A stretch of 64,000 nt of DNA from Bacillus sp. FJAT-49736. Lineage in GTDB: Bacteria > Bacillota > Bacilli > Bacillales > Bacillaceae_C. The notes beneath the pieces were generated by a model. The model saw only the letters and a list, made by a program, of their open reading frames with translations, did no database searches and was not told the origin of the DNA. Below are positions 8,598 to 17,714 of the stretch, in pieces. Within the stretch, counting starts at the first letter, position 1; the number at the start of each line of letters is the position of its first letter. The stretch spans positions 288,001 through 352,000 of the forward strand of contig NZ_JAGYPI010000004.1 in the NCBI RefSeq assembly GCF_018343615.1, in the 5' to 3' direction. Both the position numbers and the translations under genes were made by a program.

Positions 8598-11500
8598 ATG
8601 CTAAAAAGAAGCTTTGCAATTTTACTCATATTATTATTAGCTTTAAGCAGTGCAGCATTTGGCGCAGGAAGCTCTCATGCAGTAGGGCTGGACAAACCAA
8701 ACAAGGGTAAGCCTGAGAAGGTACAGTCGAATATGGATCCAAACAAAGATGTGCGCGTCTTTGTTGAGATGACAGGTGAACCGGGTATTGAATATGCGAA
8801 ACAAAAAGGTGTTAAATACAATAAACTTAGTAAACAAGAAAGAAAAAGCATAGAAAATAAAGCGCTTGCTGAACAAAGTACAGTTAAGGGCAAAATGAAG
8901 GACAAGAAAATTAAGTCCAAATATATCAATGATGTAACAACTGTCGTGAATGGTTTCAGTGCTGATATTAAGTATGGCGATATAGACCAAATAAAGTCGA
9001 TTGACGGCGTAAAATCTGTTCAAGTTGTAAATGAATACAAGAGACCAGAAGAAAAGCCTGATATGATTTATAGCAAGGAACTTGTACAGGCTCAAGAAGC
9101 TTGGAGAAATTATGGCTATAAAGGTGAGGGAATGGTTGTCGGTATTATTGATACCGGTATTGATTATGATCACAAGGATATGAAGCTTAGTGATCCAGCA
9201 AAAGAAAAGCTTACCCAATCAAAAGTGAATGACCTTGTTGCAGACAATGGTCTGCCAGGTAAATTTTACACAGATAAGGTTCCTTACGGATACAACTATT
9301 TTGATAAAAATGATGTTGTAAAGGATTTGGGTGCTGGAGCATCTATGCACGGCATGCACGTGTCTGGAACAGTTGCAGCTAATGGGGATGAAAATAATGG
9401 TGGAATTAAAGGGATTGCTCCTGAAGCACAGTTACTAGCACTTAAAGTCTTCAGTAATGACCAATCAATTAAATCAACCTATGGCGATATTTATGTAAAA
9501 GCAATTGATGATGCAATTAAGCTTGGAGCAGATGTAATAAACATGAGCTTAGGATCTCCATCCGGATTTGTGGATGCAAATTCACCTGAGCAACAAGCAG
9601 TAAAACGCGCTACAGATAATGGAGTAGTCTTATCTATTTCTGCAGGAAATTCCTCGTTATTTGGTGATGGATACTACTATCCGCTTACATCTAATCCTGA
9701 TTATGGGGTAGTAGGATCTCCAAGTGTATCCAATGAATCGATTTCTGTTGCTTCGTTTGAAAATACGAATATCCAGGTCGATGGATTAAAATATTCTATT
9801 GCAGGTGAAGCAGGCAGTGCACCATTTTTATCTGCAGGACAAACACATCCAAATAATGTCGAGCAAAAAACATTTGAAGTGCTAGCTGCAGGGTTAGGCG
9901 GACCAAATGACTTTGCGGGAAAAGACTTTTCTGGAAAATATGCCCTTGTCCAAAGAGGAACATATAATTTTGTTGATAAAGCAATTAATGCTCAAAAAGC
10001 AGGAGCTGCCGGTGTTATTATTTATAATAACCAAGACGGTCTTGTAAATATGGCGTCAGATCCATCCATCACAATTCCGCAATTATTTATGCTGAAAAAT
10101 GATGGAGACAAGCTAAGAGCATCATTAGATAGCGGTAAAGCGGTAACTATTACATTCGATGGCGGAAAGACAAGCATGCAAAATCCTGATGCAGGAAAAA
10201 TGAGCTCATTCTCTTCATGGGGTATTGCACCAAATTTAGATTTTAAACCAGAAATTACAGCTCCAGGAGGGCAAATTTATTCCACTCTTAATGATAATAA
10301 GTATGGATTAATGAGCGGTACATCGATGGCAGCGCCTCATGTATCAGGCGGCTCTGCGTTAGTATTAGAGCGTGTGGACAAAGACTTTGGCTTAAAAGAC
10401 AGTGATCGCGTTCAATTAGCTAAAAATTTACTAATGAATACTGCAAAACCGGTTGTATTTGATGGTAATTTTGTTTCTCCTCGCCGACAAGGTGCAGGCT
10501 TAATGCAAATTAATTCTGCCTTAACGACTCCGGTAATTGTTACAGATTCTAAGACAAATGTAGCAAAGGTTGCTTTGAAGGAAATAAAAAATGGTAAGGT
10601 AACCTTCCAATTATCAGCAAAGAACTTAACAAATAAACCGGCTACTTATGATTTAACAATTAATGCGCAAACAGACAAACCGTTGCAAAATGGCAGTGAT
10701 TTAATTAATGCTCCTAATCTGGTTGGTGCTTTAGATTTAGGCAGCTATGTAGACTTCAAAGTTAATGGAAAAGCCAAGGATCAAGTTGTTGTACCTGCCA
10801 ATAAGGAAGTAAAAATTAATATTACAATGGATGCAAAAGCTGCAGAAAAATACGTAGCTTCCGCGTATCCAAATGGCTTCTGGTTAGAAGGATTTATTCA
10901 ATTAACCGATCCAACTGACACGAATCCAACATTAACGGTTCCATATGTAGGTTTTGACGGAAGTTGGGATCAAGCTCCGATTTTTGATAGACCAATGTGG
11001 GATGAAAATACTTACTATGGCTACACTGGTGTATTAACATCTCTTGGCGGCGGCGATTATGGTTTCCTAGGGGAAGATGTAAAAACTGGAGACATAGATC
11101 CAGCGAAAATTGCTATTTCACCGAATGGCGATGGTGTTCAAGATAATGCATTACCACTTCTCTCCTTTATGCGTAACGCAAAAAATGTAACAGTCTATGT
11201 ACTAGATAGCAAGAAACATAGAGTGGCTACCGTTGGAACAGAGAGCGACATGCGGAAGGACTCTTATGATAACGGAAATGGTTCCAGATACACATTAGAT
11301 CCTGTATTCCTATGGGATGGTAAGATTAAAGGCAAAACAGCTTCAGAAGGTCAATATTATCTTCAGGTAGAAGGAGTTATTGATTATTCGAAGGCAAAGC
11401 CGCAAACACTTGAACTACCAGTAAAAGTGGATGTAACAAAGCCAAGTCTTAATGTTAAATATGATGCAGCATCTAAGAACCTTACTGTTAATGCTTCCGA

Positions 11501-11681
11501 TGAGAAGAATGGCAGCGGACTTTCTTATTGGGATGTATTGGTGGATGGAAAATCCGTGACGAAAAATGCATATTTCTCTGAGTCAGATCATCAATTTAAT
11601 GTTGGAGAAATAAAAGGACACCAAGTAACTGTTGTTGCATATGACAATGCTGGCAATAGTACGGTTGTACCAGTAAAATAA
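8598..11681 (+). CDS. large secreted subtilisin-family (S8) serine protease
   Basis: 1027-residue exported protease. Order of parts: signal peptide (1 to ~28), I9-type inhibitory propeptide (~50-147, including VRVFVEM and the TVVNGFSA motif), S8 catalytic domain with Asp185 (GIIDTG), His251 (HGMHVSG) and Ser576 (SGTSMAAPH), a PA domain inserted at ~400-520, an Fn3-like domain after ~620, and a C-terminal beta-sandwich region. The triad is complete. The architecture resembles Vpr/lactocepin/C5a-peptidase-like enzymes, but it is longer than B. subtilis Vpr and has no LPxTG anchor, so it is probably released. His-Gly-Met-His replaces the commoner HGTH. The ribosome binding site TTAGGGGGATAGG precedes the ATG. 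A strong terminator follows. Confidence 0.92.
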   Translation: MLKRSFAILLILLLALSSAAFGAGSSHAVGLDKPNKGKPEKVQSNMDPNKDVRVFVEMTGEPGIEYAKQKGVKYNKLSKQERKSIENKALAEQSTVKGKMKDKKIKSKYINDVTTVVNGFSADIKYGDIDQIKSIDGVKSVQVVNEYKRPEEKPDMIYSKELVQAQEAWRNYGYKGEGMVVGIIDTGIDYDHKDMKLSDPAKEKLTQSKVNDLVADNGLPGKFYTDKVPYGYNYFDKNDVVKDLGAGASMHGMHVSGTVAANGDENNGGIKGIAPEAQLLALKVFSNDQSIKSTYGDIYVKAIDDAIKLGADVINMSLGSPSGFVDANSPEQQAVKRATDNGVVLSISAGNSSLFGDGYYYPLTSNPDYGVVGSPSVSNESISVASFENTNIQVDGLKYSIAGEAGSAPFLSAGQTHPNNVEQKTFEVLAAGLGGPNDFAGKDFSGKYALVQRGTYNFVDKAINAQKAGAAGVIIYNNQDGLVNMASDPSITIPQLFMLKNDGDKLRASLDSGKAVTITFDGGKTSMQNPDAGKMSSFSSWGIAPNLDFKPEITAPGGQIYSTLNDNKYGLMSGTSMAAPHVSGGSALVLERVDKDFGLKDSDRVQLAKNLLMNTAKPVVFDGNFVSPRRQGAGLMQINSALTTPVIVTDSKTNVAKVALKEIKNGKVTFQLSAKNLTNKPATYDLTINAQTDKPLQNGSDLINAPNLVGALDLGSYVDFKVNGKAKDQVVVPANKEVKINITMDAKAAEKYVASAYPNGFWLEGFIQLTDPTDTNPTLTVPYVGFDGSWDQAPIFDRPMWDENTYYGYTGVLTSLGGGDYGFLGEDVKTGDIDPAKIAISPNGDGVQDNALPLLSFMRNAKNVTVYVLDSKKHRVATVGTESDMRKDSYDNGNGSRYTLDPVFLWDGKIKGKTASEGQYYLQVEGVIDYSKAKPQTLELPVKVDVTKPSLNVKYDAASKNLTVNASDEKNGSGLSYWDVLVDGKSVTKNAYFSESDHQFNVGEIKGHQVTVVAYDNAGNSTVVPVK

Positions 11682-11691
11682 TAATGCAAAA

Positions 11692-11725
11692 AAAGCTATT
11701 GCAGGTCTTGCAATAGCTTTTTTTT
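11692..11725 (+). terminator. terminator of S8 protease gene
   Basis: Twelve-bp perfect stem (AAAGCTATTGCA / TGCAATAGCTTT), loop GGTCT, followed by eight T. Confidence 0.95.
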
Positions 11726-11809
11726 GGGAATTAATTCTAATTAATATGATAAAATAAGTGCTATCATCATTATTAAAAAACTAGGTTAATAGAATGGTAG
11801 GTGGCTTAT

Positions 11810-12865
11810 TTGTTTAAAAATGATATTACCCAATTTTTAAATATCAAATATCCTATTATCCAGGCACCAATGGCTGGAGGAATTACTACTTCTGCACTAG
11901 TAGCTGCAGTGTCTAATGCAGGAGGTCTTGGAATGATTGGTGCAGGCTATATGAATCCTGACCAAATTAGAGAACAAATAAAAGAGGTAAAAGGGATGAC
12001 GGAAAACCCCTTTGGCATTAACTTATTTGTTCCTGAGGATACAGGTGAAGATGCATCGATATTAGCAAGTGCCTACCAGGCATTGCAACCGTTTCGGGAC
12101 AGACTGAAAATAAAATCATCCTTACCATCTGTTTCATATAAAAGCTCCTTCGAGGATCAATTTATGGTGATACTAGAGGAGAAAGTCCCCGTATGCTCCT
12201 TTACATTCGGTTTACCAACGGCTAATCAAATAGAGTCTTTGAAAGCAAAAGGGATCGTAGTGATAGGAACAGCGACAACGGTGGAGGAAGCCATTCTAGT
12301 TGAAAAAGCGGGAATGGATGCGGTTGTTGTACAAGGAAGTGAAGCGGGTGGACATCGCGGTACATTTGCTGGGGAGATGGCTGACAGTTTGATTGGATTA
12401 ATGTCTCTTGTCCCACAAGTTGCTGACAGTGTAAATATTCCTGTCATCGCAGCTGGAGGTATTATGGATGAAAGAGGCATTCTAGCTTCTATTTGTTTAG
12501 GGGCTAATGGGGTTCAAATGGGTACTGCTTTTTTAACCTGTATGGAAAGCGGTGCACACGAACAACATAAAAAGGCTATCCTGGAAGCAAGGGAGAATGA
12601 AACTACATTAACAAATGCTTTTTCCGGTAAATATGCAAGAGGGATCAAAAATAACTTCATATCTGGAATGGAGGAAAGAAAGTCAATAATAGCTCCATAC
12701 CCAATTCAAAACTCTCTTACGCAGGAAATTAGAAAAGTGGCAGCACGGCAAGGATTACCAGATTTTATGTCGCTTTGGTCTGGGCAAAGTCCAAGATTAA
12801 GTCGGAGTGAAACAGTGCAGGAATTGATAGACCGAATTGTAAAAGGCTGTAGATTTCCGTCCTAA
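11810..12865 (+). CDS. nitronate monooxygenase / FMN-dependent TIM-barrel oxidoreductase
   Basis: About 351 residues of the 2-nitropropane dioxygenase-like family, which oxidises alkyl nitronates with FMN. Seen: the N-terminal PIIQAPMAGG phosphate/flavin-binding motif, GSEAGGHRG with the conserved active-site histidine, and IPVIAAGGI plus GANGVQMGTAF, which close the FMN site of the barrel. In B. subtilis terms it is YrpB-like. Start: GTG at 11801 opens the longest frame, but its surroundings (TAGGTGG at 11798-11804) look like the ribosome binding site for the TTG at 11810, which also matches family N-termini. It stands alone between two terminators. Confidence 0.9.
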   Translation: MFKNDITQFLNIKYPIIQAPMAGGITTSALVAAVSNAGGLGMIGAGYMNPDQIREQIKEVKGMTENPFGINLFVPEDTGEDASILASAYQALQPFRDRLKIKSSLPSVSYKSSFEDQFMVILEEKVPVCSFTFGLPTANQIESLKAKGIVVIGTATTVEEAILVEKAGMDAVVVQGSEAGGHRGTFAGEMADSLIGLMSLVPQVADSVNIPVIAAGGIMDERGILASICLGANGVQMGTAFLTCMESGAHEQHKKAILEARENETTLTNAFSGKYARGIKNNFISGMEERKSIIAPYPIQNSLTQEIRKVAARQGLPDFMSLWSGQSPRLSRSETVQELIDRIVKGCRFPS

Positions 12866-12890
12866 ATAGAACAATGTAATGAAACAATGT

Positions 12891-12922
12891 AACAGCATAA
12901 GCGAATATGCTGTTATTTTTTA
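12891..12922 (+). terminator. terminator of the monooxygenase gene
   Basis: Nine-bp stem (AACAGCATA / TATGCTGTT) followed by ATTTTTTA. Confidence 0.8.
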
Positions 12923-12978
12923 TGTCTTAAAACCTTTAGAAATAAGGATTTGAAAAAATTTATAAAATGGTCTTTACT

Positions 12979-13002
12979 AATGTAACAGTGTTATGTTACA
13001 TT
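12979..13002 (+). promoter_or_regulatory. palindromic operator candidate upstream of yhbD
   Basis: Perfect nine-base arms, AATGTAACA and TGTTACATT, separated by six bases and located 40 bases before the regulator gene. A possible sigma-A promoter (TTGAAA 12950-12955, TTTACT 12973-12978) abuts its left edge. Two further half-site-like AATGTAA sequences lie just upstream, around 12872-12893. Autoregulation is inferred. Confidence 0.5.
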
Positions 13003-13042
13003 GTTTTCAAGGAAAGAGCTATTATGAAAGGAGACGTAATGT

Positions 13043-13660
13043 ATGAGCGAAGAGTTAATTTCTAAAAAGGATCTTTTGGAACTTACTAATATTTCTTACG
13101 GGCAACTATATAGATGGAAACGAAAAAACCTAATTCCAGAGGAATGGTTTATTAGAAAATCAACCTTTACTGGACAGGAGACTTTTTTTCCAAAGGAAAA
13201 GATATTAGAAAGAATCGAAAAAATTCAAACAATGAAGGAAAATTTATCCTTGGATGAACTAGCGAATGTATTCTCTCCAAATTTGGCTGAGCTTAGCCTA
13301 GAGGAAGATGAAATCATTAGAAAGGGGATTGCTTCACAAGCTGTTTTAAATATATTTCTCGAAATTAATCAGGGAATAAAAAAATTTACGTTTGAGTATA
13401 TTCTTTCTGTTTATATTCTTGAAAAGCTTTTAGTCTCAGGTGAAATCAATTTGGATGAAGGAAAGATGGTTTTGCAAGTACTGAATGATCATTATCGCAG
13501 TATGAAAAGTGGTGAGCTATTTTTTATCCGAAAGTTGGGAATGTCCTCTTGCTTTATCGTTTCCGGTGTGGAGGATATTAATTTCGAAAAATCCACAAAA
13601 GTAGTGACTCGAGTATCGTTAACAAGCTGTATGGAAGAATTAACAACAAAATTATTGTAA
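13043..13660 (+). CDS. yhbD: YhbD-family MerR-like regulator
   Basis: 205-residue protein with an N-terminal helix-turn-helix of MerR type (KKDLLELTNISYGQLYRWKRKNLIPEEWF, roughly residues 8-36), then a helical segment. The C-terminal ~120 residues are of unknown fold. Gene order (regulator, then two bactofilins) matches B. subtilis yhbD-yhbE-yhbF. The ATG follows GAAAGGAGACGTA. Spacing to bacE is 11 bases, so one operon. A perfect palindrome in front of the gene is a likely binding site. It presumably controls bactofilin production, which is inferred from linkage only. Confidence 0.82.
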   Translation: MSEELISKKDLLELTNISYGQLYRWKRKNLIPEEWFIRKSTFTGQETFFPKEKILERIEKIQTMKENLSLDELANVFSPNLAELSLEEDEIIRKGIASQAVLNIFLEINQGIKKFTFEYILSVYILEKLLVSGEINLDEGKMVLQVLNDHYRSMKSGELFFIRKLGMSSCFIVSGVEDINFEKSTKVVTRVSLTSCMEELTTKLL

Positions 13661-13671
13661 GGGAGAGAGTA

Positions 13672-14388
13672 ATGATGAATAAAAGTCGTGATTTAATCAT
13701 AAATGGTTTTGGCAGTTCAAATGGGGGAGAATTTGACCTTGCTTCAATAAACGGCAAAGGAAAAGTTCTTGGGGATCTCAGTTGTAAGCATTATGATTGT
13801 AATGGTTTTGGAACGGTTGACGGCAATATAAATGCGGAAACAATAAAGATCAATGGGAATTCAAAGGTAATTGGGAATGTTGAAGCTGAAAATATTACAA
13901 TTGATGGGCATTCTTCTATGAGTGGGGAAGTTAATACAGATTCGATAAGAATATCTGGAAGTGGCACCATAGGAGGTTCATTAAGAGGAGAGCATATCAA
14001 AATTAATGGGAAAGCCTCAATTGGTGGAGATTGCGAAGCGGAAGAATTTGTTTCAGAAGGTATTTTCACAATCGGAGGTTTGCTGAATGCAGAAACGATC
14101 GATATTCTCCTATATGGCGATTGCAAAGCAAAGGAGATTGGCGGGCAAGACATACGTATTAAACAAAGAAATCAAGGCTTTATGAAGATTATTAAATCAA
14201 TCTATCCAACAAGATTGGTTACAGATGTTATCGAAGGTGATGATATTTATATAGAAGGGGTAAAAGCAAAAATCGTCAGAGGTAACAATGTTACGATAGG
14301 ACAGAACTGTGATATTGATCTTCTTGAATACAAGGAGAAAATAGAGGTTGATAAAAGCTCTAAAGTGCGGAATTCAAATAAAATATAA
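13672..14388 (+). CDS. bacE: bactofilin BacE (YhbE)
   Basis: 238-residue polymer-forming cytoskeletal protein. The core is a series of short repeats with the pattern (G/D)-x-x-x-(I/V)-x-(I/V)-x-G typical of the right-handed beta-helix of bactofilins (for example INGNSKVIGNVEAENITIDG, SGSGTIGGSLRGEHIKING). There is no signal peptide. B. subtilis BacE and BacF form small membrane-associated assemblies reported to be needed for flagellar hook and filament assembly. It is second in the yhbD-bacE-bacF operon and paralogous to the next gene. ATGATG gives two possible starts; the GGGAGAG box fits the first. Confidence 0.88.
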   Translation: MMNKSRDLIINGFGSSNGGEFDLASINGKGKVLGDLSCKHYDCNGFGTVDGNINAETIKINGNSKVIGNVEAENITIDGHSSMSGEVNTDSIRISGSGTIGGSLRGEHIKINGKASIGGDCEAEEFVSEGIFTIGGLLNAETIDILLYGDCKAKEIGGQDIRIKQRNQGFMKIIKSIYPTRLVTDVIEGDDIYIEGVKAKIVRGNNVTIGQNCDIDLLEYKEKIEVDKSSKVRNSNKI

Positions 14389-14409
14389 GTTTAAAGGGGA
14401 GAACAAAAG

Positions 14410-15114
14410 ATGAGTAAAAGGGATTTAAAGATTTTTGGTTCTGGAAACTCAGGCGGCGGGGAGTTCGACAAGGCCACCATACGCGGAGAAGGAACTGTTA
14501 CAGATGACGTAAGATGTCAAAGCTTTAAAGTGTATGGAACAAGTGTTGCAATGGGAAGTGTGGAAACAAACTCCTTTGATATTTACGGGACAGTGGAAGT
14601 TCATAAAAATATTCATTCCGATACTATTAAAATTTTTGGAACCATGAATGCGAGTGGGGATGTAGAATACAACAATATGAAGATTCGCGGGACCGCAGAC
14701 ATAGGTGGAAATGTAACAGGGGAAGACATCAATGTGAAAGGGAGTATTTCGGTAAAGGGTGATTGCGAGGCGGAAACCTTTTTGGTGGATGGATCCTTTG
14801 ATATCAGCGGATTATTAAATGCAGGTAAGATTGATATTGAATTGAAATATGGAAGGAGTACAGTGAAGGAAATCGGCGGCGAGGAGATACAGATAAAAAG
14901 AAAGTCCTCCTTCCTTGGTTTTAATAAACAAAATGGCAACCTTGGAGTAAATACAATGGAAGGAGACCAGATTTATGTGGAATATACAAAAGCATCTGTT
15001 ATTAGAGGAAAAAAAGTGGAGATTGGTCCAGGGTGCGAAATTGACTTGGTGGAATATAATGAACAGTTCAGCTGTGCGCAGAATTCTAGTGTAAAAAAAC
15101 AAATAAAAATATAA
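14410..15114 (+). CDS. bacF: bactofilin BacF (YhbF)
   Basis: 234-residue paralogue of the preceding gene, with the same beta-helical repeat pattern (FKVYGTSVAMGSVETNSFDIYG, MKIRGTADIGGNVTGEDINVKG) and the same C-terminal layout (GxxxEGDQIYVEYTKASVIRGKKVEIGPGCEIDLVEY). The shared GGxx(I/V)xIK and ASVIRG/AKIVRG segments show duplication within the operon. It should co-polymerise with BacE under the membrane. The ribosome binding site AAAGGGGAGAA precedes the ATG. It is followed after 25 bases by the MFS gene, so read-through transcription is possible. Confidence 0.88.
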   Translation: MSKRDLKIFGSGNSGGGEFDKATIRGEGTVTDDVRCQSFKVYGTSVAMGSVETNSFDIYGTVEVHKNIHSDTIKIFGTMNASGDVEYNNMKIRGTADIGGNVTGEDINVKGSISVKGDCEAETFLVDGSFDISGLLNAGKIDIELKYGRSTVKEIGGEEIQIKRKSSFLGFNKQNGNLGVNTMEGDQIYVEYTKASVIRGKKVEIGPGCEIDLVEYNEQFSCAQNSSVKKQIKI

Positions 15115-15139
15115 ATAGTAGGGTTAGGGAGTTGAATGT

Positions 15140-16645
15140 ATGGTCGCGAAAAATAGTAGAATAGGTTTTGTTGTAGCGGGTTTATTACTAGGAATCTTAA
15201 TGGCATCAATGGATAATACCATTGTCGTTACAGCCATGGGAACGATTGTGGCAGATTTAGGTGGTATTGATAGCTTTGTTTGGGTTGTGTCTGCTTATAT
15301 GGTGGCGGAAATGGCAGGGATGCCGATCTTCGGGAAGCTATCTGATATGTTTGGACGGAAACGATTTTTTATATTTGGTTTACTGTTGTTTATGATAGGT
15401 TCAATTCTTTGTGGGACAGCGGAAACGATTACTCAGCTAAGCATATACCGTGCAATTCAGGGAATTGGTGGAGGAGCGCTTATTCCAATTGCCTTTACGA
15501 TAGTATTTGATATTTTTCCTCCTGAAAAGCGAGGGAAAATGGGTGGACTGTTTGGAGCCGTTTTTGGTTTATCCAGTATTTTTGGACCACTGTTAGGGGC
15601 ATATATTACAGACAATATTAGCTGGCATTGGGTGTTTTATATTAATTTGCCGCTAGGAATACTTGCTTTCCTATTTATCACTCTTTTTTATCACGAATCT
15701 CGTAAACATGAAAAACAAAAAATTGACTGGTTTGGTGCAATTACACTAGTCGGGGCAGTGGTATGCTTAATGTTTGCTCTAGAGCTTGGTGGAGCAAAGT
15801 TTGCATGGGATTCCAGCGTTATCATAGGGTTGTTTGCTGGATTTGCCGTGCTATTTATTCTTTTTATTTTAATTGAAAGAGTAGTTTCGGAACCTATTAT
15901 TTCTTTTTCTATGTTTAAAGAGAGGTTATTTGCGGGTAGTACTATCGTATCACTATTTTATGGAGCGGCTTTTACAGGAGCTACTGTATATATTCCAATT
16001 TTTGTGCAAGGAGTATATGGAGGAACGGCAACTAATTCGGGACTTATACTGTTGCCGATGATGCTCGGTTCCGTTGTATCTGCACAGATAGGGGGATTTT
16101 TAACAACAAAGCTAAGCTATCGGAACATCATGTTCATATCTGGTATTATTACGATTTTAGGAATCTATCTATTAACCACGATTAATCCTGATACTCCCCG
16201 ATATTTATTAACAATCTATATGATTATTACCGGTTTTGGGGTTGGATTTTCCTTTTCGGTACTTGGGATGGCGACAATTCATAAATTTGGGATGGAACAG
16301 AGGGGGTCTGCAAGCTCGACAAGTAACTTTGTTCGGTCACTAGGAATGACAATAGGAATAACGGTGTTTGGTATGATACAAAAGAATGTTTTCTCTGATC
16401 AATTAAAAAAGGTATTTGCGGGAATGGGTCCAATGCCACAAAATGGTTCGTTTAACCCTAATACAGTACTCAAAGAAACAGCTCGCTCACAAATACCAGC
16501 ACAAATTCTTCATAAAATCACAGAGGCATTATCCACATCCATTGCCCATACATTTCTATGGGGATTAGTGCCAGCAGGATTAGCTTTTCTATTTGTCTTC
16601 ATGTTGAGTAATGATAAAATGGTGATGAAAAAAGCACAGGAATAA
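15140..16645 (+). CDS. DHA2/EmrB-family MFS drug transporter
   Basis: 501-residue integral membrane protein with about 14 transmembrane helices, the drug:H+ antiporter-2 layout. Motif A is seen at GKLSDMFGRKRFF (~residues 65-77), the DHA2 helix-1 signature MASMDNTIVVTAM near residue 20, and motif C-like glycines in helix 5 (GLSSIFGPLLGAYITD). Expected role: proton-driven export of hydrophobic drugs or metabolites. The substrate cannot be read from sequence. It lies 25 bases after bacF with a weak TAGGGA ribosome binding site, so it may belong to the same transcript, although its function appears unrelated. Confidence 0.9.
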   Translation: MVAKNSRIGFVVAGLLLGILMASMDNTIVVTAMGTIVADLGGIDSFVWVVSAYMVAEMAGMPIFGKLSDMFGRKRFFIFGLLLFMIGSILCGTAETITQLSIYRAIQGIGGGALIPIAFTIVFDIFPPEKRGKMGGLFGAVFGLSSIFGPLLGAYITDNISWHWVFYINLPLGILAFLFITLFYHESRKHEKQKIDWFGAITLVGAVVCLMFALELGGAKFAWDSSVIIGLFAGFAVLFILFILIERVVSEPIISFSMFKERLFAGSTIVSLFYGAAFTGATVYIPIFVQGVYGGTATNSGLILLPMMLGSVVSAQIGGFLTTKLSYRNIMFISGIITILGIYLLTTINPDTPRYLLTIYMIITGFGVGFSFSVLGMATIHKFGMEQRGSASSTSNFVRSLGMTIGITVFGMIQKNVFSDQLKKVFAGMGPMPQNGSFNPNTVLKETARSQIPAQILHKITEALSTSIAHTFLWGLVPAGLAFLFVFMLSNDKMVMKKAQE

Positions 16646-16743
16646 TTGTGAAATGAATGTTAAAAATTTTCAAAATCGATATACACACCCTGGAAAGTAG
16701 GGTAAAATAATAGGGAGTCGTAAAATTAAAGAGGTGATCTATC

Positions 16744-16896
16744 TTGAGAAGAAAAGATCATGATCAACTAAAAAAAGTAATGGCTAACTTAGCGGGTATT
16801 GGGGTAAAGATAACTAAAACAAAATCTCGCCGAGAGCTTTTCAAAGTTCTAGAGGATGTAAAGTTAATCCCTAAGTATCCTAAATTACATCATTAG
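16744..16896 (+). CDS. small basic protein, Lmo0850-like, 50 aa
   Basis: Short frame MRRKDHDQLKKVMANLAGIG... ending KYPKLHH, starting at TTG behind an excellent AGAGGTGATC ribosome binding site and followed by a strong terminator, so it is a stand-alone gene. The N-terminal half plus KTKSRRELFKVL resembles the small Lmo0850 family of Firmicutes as I remember it. Its function is unknown. Confidence 0.65.
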   Translation: MRRKDHDQLKKVMANLAGIGVKITKTKSRRELFKVLEDVKLIPKYPKLHH

Positions 16897-16902
16897 CAGC
16901 AT

Positions 16903-16944
16903 AATAAGTCAGATGTATTGTTCATACATCTGGCTTATTTTTTT
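16903..16944 (+). terminator. terminator of the small gene 16744-16896
   Basis: Long near-perfect stem (AATAAGTCAGATGTAT / ATACATCTGGCTTATT) ending in a run of T. Confidence 0.9.
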
Positions 16945-17026
16945 GTTTGCTTTACTGAAACCTTACGTGATAGTTTTCGTCTGTTTTCATAATAAAACCA
17001 TAAATTATGGGGAGGATGTGAATCGG

Positions 17027-17593
17027 ATGAAGAGAATCATTGCAATTATATTAATCTGTACCCTAGTGGTCTCTATACTTATTATAGGTCCGAAGGGAAC
17101 CTTGGCATGCAGTTGTGCTATGAAGAATCAACCACAGGAGAAATGGAAGAAGTCAATTGCTGTTTTTCAAGGTAAAGTAATAAAGAAAAAAACGAAAAGC
17201 ACCTCTTTCTTTACCTCTAGCAGTGACGATCCTGTATATGTTACATTTCAAGTCCAAAAGGTTTGGAAAGGAGTAAATTCTAGAACAGTTACGATTAAAA
17301 CAGCTATTTCCGGTGCATCATGCGGATACGACTTTCGTAAAAATATAGAGTATGTCGTATATGCAAAAGAAGAGAACGACAAACTTGTGGTCAATTTATG
17401 CAGTCGGACAGAGGAATTATCGAAAGCATCAGAGGACATTAATTATTTGGGAAAACCTAAAAAGGAGGGGAAAGATCTTGTGTTGATACCAGAAAAAACA
17501 TTGCAAACTTCTGCTTTCATTATTCCGGGTGTATTAGTAATTTTCTTATTGCTCACGGCTATAATTTTTATTAAAAGGCGAAGAAAGCAATAA
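17027..17593 (+). CDS. membrane-anchored TIMP/NTR-like protein
   Basis: 188 residues: N-terminal signal segment (5-24), extracytoplasmic domain beginning at Cys28-Ser-Cys30, then Cys99 and Cys125, and a C-terminal membrane helix (~163-182) followed by KRRRKQ. The CSC motif directly after the signal peptide, an OB-fold-like beta pattern and two further cysteines are hallmarks of the netrin/TIMP (tissue inhibitor of metalloproteinase) domain, which occurs in secreted or anchored form in some bacilli. In animal TIMPs the free N-terminal Cys chelates the protease zinc. Whether that applies here is unknown. The longest frame starts within the preceding terminator, so I use the ATG at 17027 (GGGGAGG upstream). 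Confidence 0.75.
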   Translation: MKRIIAIILICTLVVSILIIGPKGTLACSCAMKNQPQEKWKKSIAVFQGKVIKKKTKSTSFFTSSSDDPVYVTFQVQKVWKGVNSRTVTIKTAISGASCGYDFRKNIEYVVYAKEENDKLVVNLCSRTEELSKASEDINYLGKPKKEGKDLVLIPEKTLQTSAFIIPGVLVIFLLLTAIIFIKRRRKQ

Positions 17594-17714
17594 ATGATAA
17601 GCTCTCAACAATGGATAGGTTAAAAGTCCAAAACTATATCCGTCTAGAGATGGAAAACTTTTGAAGTATCAATATGTATAATAAAGATAGAAAATTCTGA
17701 TTAGGGGTGTGGAG

